DNA of 64,000 nucleotides from Akkermansia muciniphila. GTDB taxonomy: Bacteria > Verrucomicrobiota > Verrucomicrobiia > Verrucomicrobiales > Akkermansiaceae. Location of the stretch: positions 163,510-227,509 of the forward strand of contig NZ_JABDHQ010000004.1 of assembly GCF_018709685.1 (NCBI RefSeq), written 5' to 3'. Each line of letters opens with the position of its first letter. Positions within the stretch are counted from its first letter, which is position 1. Below the pieces are notes generated by a model that worked only from the letters and a program-made list of their open reading frames with translations, searched no databases and had not been told where the DNA came from. This document shows, one piece after another, positions 60,701-64,000 of this stretch. Both the position numbers and the translations under genes were made by a program.

Positions 60701-63634
60701 CAGGTTAATATCCCCGGAATTGGCCTCCGCGTTCACGGTTACTCCGCCGGCAGTGGCGTACGCTCCGGCATTCTGCAAACCACCCTTGGTAATGGTGACA
60801 TTGTTGGCAATCGCCTGGTTGTTCATGTCCAGAACGGAACCGCCGTTCACGGAAACATTCCCGGTCCCCAGGGAACCGGCGCCCAGCGTCTTCACCGTGC
60901 CGCCGTTCAGGGTAGTTCCCCCCTGGTAATCGTTGGCGGCATTCAGTTCCAGGACCGGAGAGCCGCCGGCCCTGTTCACCACCAGAGTCCCTGCCCCGGT
61001 GATCTGCCCGGCCCATGAGCCTGTGGCCTCTCCATTGCCCAACTGAACCGTGCCGCTGGTAATGGCAAGCGTCCCCGTAGCGGTATTGTCCTGCGTCAGC
61101 ACCAGCGTTCCGGTTCCCGCCTGTTCCACTCCGGCGTTCAGGGCGCCTTCCGCGCCTACGGTGGCGTTCATCAGAACGAGGTCATTCGTGTAGGAGAACT
61201 TATACTGGGCCGTGCCGCTGGAACCTTTCAGCATCGCGCCTTCTCCAAAAAGTTTCCCGTCATTCAGGGTGGCAGCAGTTCCGTTGCCGAATACCCAGGT
61301 GTAGACGCTATTGGTATTGCTGTGATTAAAGCTTCCTGTAAATCCGGTCATATCTCCCAGGAGATAGCCAAACGCGCTGGCCCCGCCCATGGCCGTGGTA
61401 ATCTCCCCGCTTCCGGTGAACGCTCCGCCAAAATAATAGGAATTGCCGCTCCCTCCATTCAGGTAGGTTCCTTTCTCCAGCACATTGATCGTTGCCATGG
61501 CGGCGGTATCCGCCGTGTTGGCAGCCTCCAGCCAGAAACCGCGTCCGTTCAGGGTTACCGTACCCCTCCCCATGCTGGCAGCGGTGGCAAACTGGATGTC
61601 GCGGGCATCATTCGTATTGCCCGGATCATTGTTCAATCCGGAGGCAACCAGTTCCCCAGTAAAGGAGGAATTGTCTCCGGAAATGTAAAAACGGGATTTG
61701 GCCGCCTGGTTGTCCAGCTCAATCCGGCCCGCTCCGCTCATGCCGTTGATGACGATGTTAGCGCTGTTCCCGGCTGACATTCCGTTGATAGTGCTGGAAA
61801 TGGCAAGGGTCGCATCCGCACTTACCGAGACTCCCGCGGAAAACCTCGTTTGAACATTTTCAGAGGTAATGGATACGGAGCCTCCGTCCACCGTCAGCGC
61901 ACCCGCATATACGGCGGCGCCCAGCGTCAACGTGCCGTCTCCGGATTTTTCCATGGCCAGCGCTTTATAATTATCCACGGAAGCCCATGTTACGGCATTT
62001 CCGTTGGTGTCCACCTTGATTGAGCTCTTGCTCGCGGCGGAAATCTGTCCGGAAATATCCGCAGTTACGCCTGTCCCATACTGGAGGGTACCTCCGTCAA
62101 ACGCCAGGCTGCCGGCTCCAAGAGCGGCGTCATCGCCTATTTCAAGCGTTCCGGCACCAAGGATCACTTTTCCGGTATAGTTGGTATTGGCCGTATTAAT
62201 GGTCAGTTTGGCGTTGCCGGTCTTTTCCAGATTACTGTTGCCTTCCAGGGCCCCGCCGCCTTCCGCGGCATTCCATACGTAATCCGTCGTATTCGCCTGC
62301 ACCATAATAATCGTGGGAGAGACGGCGCCGTCAATGGTCACCGTCTGCAGGGCGTTGCCGTCAATGTCTCCCATGACGACTCCGGAATTATTATTGTACA
62401 CGCTGTCGTTCTTCCACGGGGAAGAGGCCGGAGCAGTAGCGGACCAGATTCCATCACCGCCCTTCCACTCAAGCAAAGCCACCTGCTCCACCACCAGGGT
62501 AAGCTTGCCGTTCTGCGTGCTCCATGAACCCAGAAGATTATCTCCCAGAACAAAGGAACTGGCCGGAACTCCGGTGATGGAGCCCGCATTGATCAGGTCA
62601 TGGGAACCCTCCGTCCAGGCCACGCCTTCTATCGTTCCCTGCCCCAGAAGCAATTCACTGTTCACCGTCAGCGTTCCGGTTACATTCAGCAGGTACGCGC
62701 CGGAAGCCGGGAGGGCGGAGAAATTCAGAAGAGACGAGTTTCCCAGCGTCAGATTGCCCGTAATGGTTCCCGAGGCCCCCAGGGACAGACTTCCTCCACT
62801 CGCAATTGCAAGCGTTCCGGAATTCATGTTCAGGGCGGCGGCGTTGGAAAGGCTTACATTGGAAAACTGCGTGGCTGCATTCACGGTCATGCCGGATGAA
62901 CCGCTCACGGTCAGCACATTATTGTAGGTAGCGTCGTGCTGGGCCGTCAAATTGCCCCCATTCAGGCTTACCGCGCCGGAACCCAAAGCCGTGGCATTGT
63001 TCAACTGAACGGTCGCACCATTGGAAATAGCCCAATCCGCCGTCATGGAGGCCTGGGCCGCCGTATTCAGGATGAGGGTGCCCGCAAGTCCGTCCGCACC
63101 CACGGTCATTGTCTTGGCATCTGCTCCGGCCGTCCCCAAAGCGCCGTAAATGTTCATGGTCTTGCCGGTAGCAATTTTGAACAGGGCGCTGGAGTTTAAA
63201 ACTATTCCGTTCCATGCCTGGGCGGCAACTCCCAGGGAAAAATCCCCGCCTATGTCAAACAGGGTATATCCCTCTCCTCCATCGCGCAAATTAACGGTGC
63301 GGTTGGAACCGTTGCTTTTGGAAACGCTGAATCCATCGGAACCATCCGTAACGGTTATTCCCCCAAGTGAAAGCGTATTGAAGGAAGCCTGAAGCGCTTT
63401 ATTCGTTCCCGTCATGCTGGCCGTATCAAAACGCATGGTGTTTACCGCCGCATTGGCCCATATTGCCGACCAGTTATTGCCGCCGCCGTAATCCGGAGTC
63501 CAGTTGGTATTCAAATGAACGTCCACCGTTCCTCCCAGCCATGTATAGGTTTCCGCAACAGCATGCGGAGAGAAAACGGCAGCCATGCATGAAAGAACGG
63601 CGGAAAGCAAGCCAAGGGGAAGATGCAGCTTCAT
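57761..63634 (-). CDS. Autotransporter with beta-strand repeat passenger
   Basis: 1957 residues from ATG at 63634; a TTG eight codons earlier is less likely as the signal peptide starts at this methionine (hydrophobic core, cleavage at AVA-ET near residue 28). The passenger (about 29-1650) is a long run of PATR-type beta-helix repeats, rich in Gly, Asn, Thr and Ser (for example GTLVLTQDNTATGT, GAGTLALNGNTLSI). A linker region follows, then the translocator barrel from about residue 1685 (YFHMWMEGTGSYSKL) to the end, VGYRYDF, with the C-terminal aromatic. There is no separate protease or lectin domain I recognise. It should be displayed on or released from the outer membrane, for adhesion or glycan binding. 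Monocistronic. Confidence 0.93.
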   Translation of the reverse strand: MKLHLPLGLLSAVLSCMAAVFSPHAVAETYTWLGGTVDVHLNTNWTPDYGGGNNWSAIWANAAVNTMRFDTASMTGTNKALQASFNTLSLGGITVTDGSDGFSVSKSNGSNRTVNLRDGGEGYTLFDIGGDFSLGVAAQAWNGIVLNSSALFKIATGKTMNIYGALGTAGADAKTMTVGADGLAGTLILNTAAQASMTADWAISNGATVQLNNATALGSGAVSLNGGNLTAQHDATYNNVLTVSGSSGMTVNAATQFSNVSLSNAAALNMNSGTLAIASGGSLSLGASGTITGNLTLGNSSLLNFSALPASGAYLLNVTGTLTVNSELLLGQGTIEGVAWTEGSHDLINAGSITGVPASSFVLGDNLLGSWSTQNGKLTLVVEQVALLEWKGGDGIWSATAPASSPWKNDSVYNNNSGVVMGDIDGNALQTVTIDGAVSPTIIMVQANTTDYVWNAAEGGGALEGNSNLEKTGNAKLTINTANTNYTGKVILGAGTLEIGDDAALGAGSLAFDGGTLQYGTGVTADISGQISAASKSSIKVDTNGNAVTWASVDNYKALAMEKSGDGTLTLGAAVYAGALTVDGGSVSITSENVQTRFSAGVSVSADATLAISSTINGMSAGNSANIVINGMSGAGRIELDNQAAKSRFYISGDNSSFTGELVASGLNNDPGNTNDARDIQFATAASMGRGTVTLNGRGFWLEAANTADTAAMATINVLEKGTYLNGGSGNSYYFGGAFTGSGEITTAMGGASAFGYLLGDMTGFTGSFNHSNTNSVYTWVFGNGTAATLNDGKLFGEGAMLKGSSGTAQYKFSYTNDLVLMNATVGAEGALNAGVEQAGTGTLVLTQDNTATGTLAITSGTVQLGNGEATGSWAGQITGAGTLVVNRAGGSPVLELNAANDYQGGTTLNGGTVKTLGAGSLGTGNVSVNGGSVLDMNNQAIANNVTITKGGLQNAGAYATAGGVTVNAEANSGDINLGGLSGDKVGGINTTTAGTAITGLAGNLTLTGNNSLHVAANNTTYAADGDQKSLLQFNDTATGTVSFGGDASDLTLHLDIDTDILIAMREMESVGILLTDGTISGLPSSDLVAWLNQHLTFNATLESLGFGIKGVEGGSIIISGRTDQIYIASVDGSTVTEIPALNSYAQVIVDTNLTLNFDVPAANTDKTVIRHLSSGTNTTGNLVVNATGDGSLDIELANDLDNSVFNGSLTVNGDGVDLIKTGEKTLVLNGNVNTSNAVVAREGTLALNGSANNIGTLTLGSASADEAARVVIGGTTTATLADEAEGGTLQIAAGGTLKTAGDSTLDQATTISGTGRLNVQEGSSLAMAGEAGLTGTSVTLNGTLSLSGTGEKSILALSGAGTLALNGNTLSITSASAVNGSFSGTLDGEGSIDVSGKVTQVMQAGSATYDLGVSGGATLVLKGTAASPTLDYRNVTVGSSGTLRIEAAGNGAGDYNTALNAGSVDFRSGSMTEFVYNLSQADPFGSAMLTADSITIGDGAKFTLANMAGNTGLGTYENLDGVVLMTAGAIDGLADGESMSVGTSGLFAVYYKDATMAREGNNIVLNATVQQDNIFTPAAGSHNSAAGSQLLWEARSNLDATSQLGQVMNAISTMITGDNPDLSGASRALAAVAGSTVNALGTAQKDALRDQMGWIRNRTTLMGVNPAYINEDLPYFHMWMEGTGSYSKLDTKGDESGYQLTTWGGTVGMDVDLSDHFTMGAAFTANYGDLTASAADTADGHLDSYYANLFGRYQSKRWAHTLILTGGWNDARLNRTVNYGEGSYSTQGSTNGWGFGAMYELTYDVYLNEDKSSILQPLANVSVVTTRMDGYTETGAGNAGLNVGKQEWTTGTVALGGRWMGLAGSNLFGREALVEFRANVAQDMGDRRGETGVGFLANPGYTQTVRGAKVGTTALQIGAGLSVPVGTQGTVFVNGNADFRDGVNSVNGSVGYRYDF

Positions 63635-64000
63635 AATAGTGATGTATGTTGAAAACAAAAACCCTGTTAATCCTAGACAGAGGCCTTTTTATCACTACTA
63701 TCGAATTAAAAATCCGCCGTCAACATTAAACGTTGAATACGTATGTGTTGCGCATTCCCGGAGGAGACAGTTTTTGCTAAAATCTGGTCTGTATTTTCCT
63801 GCCGGAATCGTGTTATACGGTACAGTATGAACATCCAGGCATCACTGCTCTGGTATATTGGCGGTTTCCGGCATCAATCGCGGATTTTTAATCCGCCGGA
63901 AAAGGGAAGTCCTCCTTTCAAGAGAGAAATGTTGAGAGTTCAGAGTGGAGCAGTGGACGGAATGGACAGGATGAACTTTATGGACTCACCTTCCCCCTTC
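63635..64000. promoter_or_regulatory. Upstream region of the autotransporter gene
   Basis: 366 bp without a convincing gene; it should hold the autotransporter promoter (minus strand). A 13-bp inverted repeat, ATTAAAAATCCGC (63705-63717) and GCGGATTTTTAAT (63880-63892), spans it. From about 63930 the sequence is the repeat-like GTTGAGAGTTCAGAGTGGAGC followed by GTGGACGGAATGGACAGG and similar units, running off the window. Confidence 0.5.
63930..64000. repeat. Second copy of the degenerate intergenic repeat (cut by window edge)
   Basis: TTGAGAGTTCAGAGTGGAG and then AGTGGACGGAATGGACAGG and ATGAACTTTATGGAC echo the units at 57516-57763 (AGTTGAC, ATGGACAAAATGAAC). With that region, it brackets the autotransporter gene. 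A weaker likeness lies at 16504-16530 (TTGGAGAGTATCGAGTAGAG). Confidence 0.5.

Noticed and set aside
63585..63830. An 81-codon plus-strand frame over the autotransporter start
   Set aside because: It overlaps the signal-peptide coding region on the other strand and has no motif; likely chance.

Overview
The window comes from a high-GC, Gram-negative gut-type Verrucomicrobium, most likely Akkermansia muciniphila or a close relative. The basis is the combination of a PATR-repeat autotransporter, a secreted formylglycine sulfatase, HPr kinase with HPr and EI but no EII nearby, a eukaryote-like glycogen branching enzyme and UDP-glucose pyrophosphorylase, and a UXS-type decarboxylase. Many starts lack a clear Shine-Dalgarno. 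The assignment rests on recognition of this gene set and was not checked by a search.

Layout. 1-4713: interference half of a type I-C CRISPR-Cas system (end of cas3, then cas5, cas8c, cas7), closed by a strong terminator; cas4, cas1 and cas2 are absent. 4805-5299: a GNAT acetyltransferase on the other strand. 5600-7449: a 29-repeat array whose polarity (degenerate repeat at the left, type I-C handle sequence on the minus strand) says it is transcribed leftwards, toward the cas genes, from a repeat-rich leader at 7450-7690. The cas stretch is visibly more AT-rich than the rest. 7832-12675: minus-strand glyS and an lrp / aminotransferase / CPBP protease / YdcF cluster. 12980-16495: a SNF2-family ATPase. 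16643-26387: envelope and housekeeping genes (ApaG-like, GT2, L,D-transpeptidase, YqgE, YggS, a dynamin-like GTPase, 5-FCL, ABC ATPase, M20 peptidase). 26544-29682: hprK-ptsH-ptsI. 29809-33366: sulfatase, argF, sufE, PEGA lipoprotein. 33467-37900: glycogen branching enzyme, a cytidylyltransferase-oxidoreductase fusion and a LicD protein. 38118-46729: TPR protein, outer-membrane protein, methyltransferase, UDP-glucose pyrophosphorylase with two overlapping small genes, coaD, dxr, DUF418 protein, GNAT. 46797-49364: infC and thrS. 49641-57498: secreted unknown, hemB, two-component system, UXS, acyl-ACP thioesterase. 57761-63634: a 1957-residue autotransporter flanked by degenerate intergenic repeats.

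How parts may work together. The Cas proteins would form Cascade (with Cas11c made from inside cas8c) and use crRNAs from the inverted array, but new spacers would need adaptation genes from elsewhere. HprK, HPr and EI look like a regulatory phosphorelay. UDP-glucose pyrophosphorylase, UXS, GT2, branching enzyme and the LicD/cytidylyltransferase pair point to surface and storage glycan synthesis. The strongest candidates for something undescribed are the cytidylyltransferase-Gfo/Idh/MocA fusion translationally coupled to licD, and the adaptation-less, inverted type I-C locus with its structured leader and trailer. All functional statements come from reading motifs; no database search was run.
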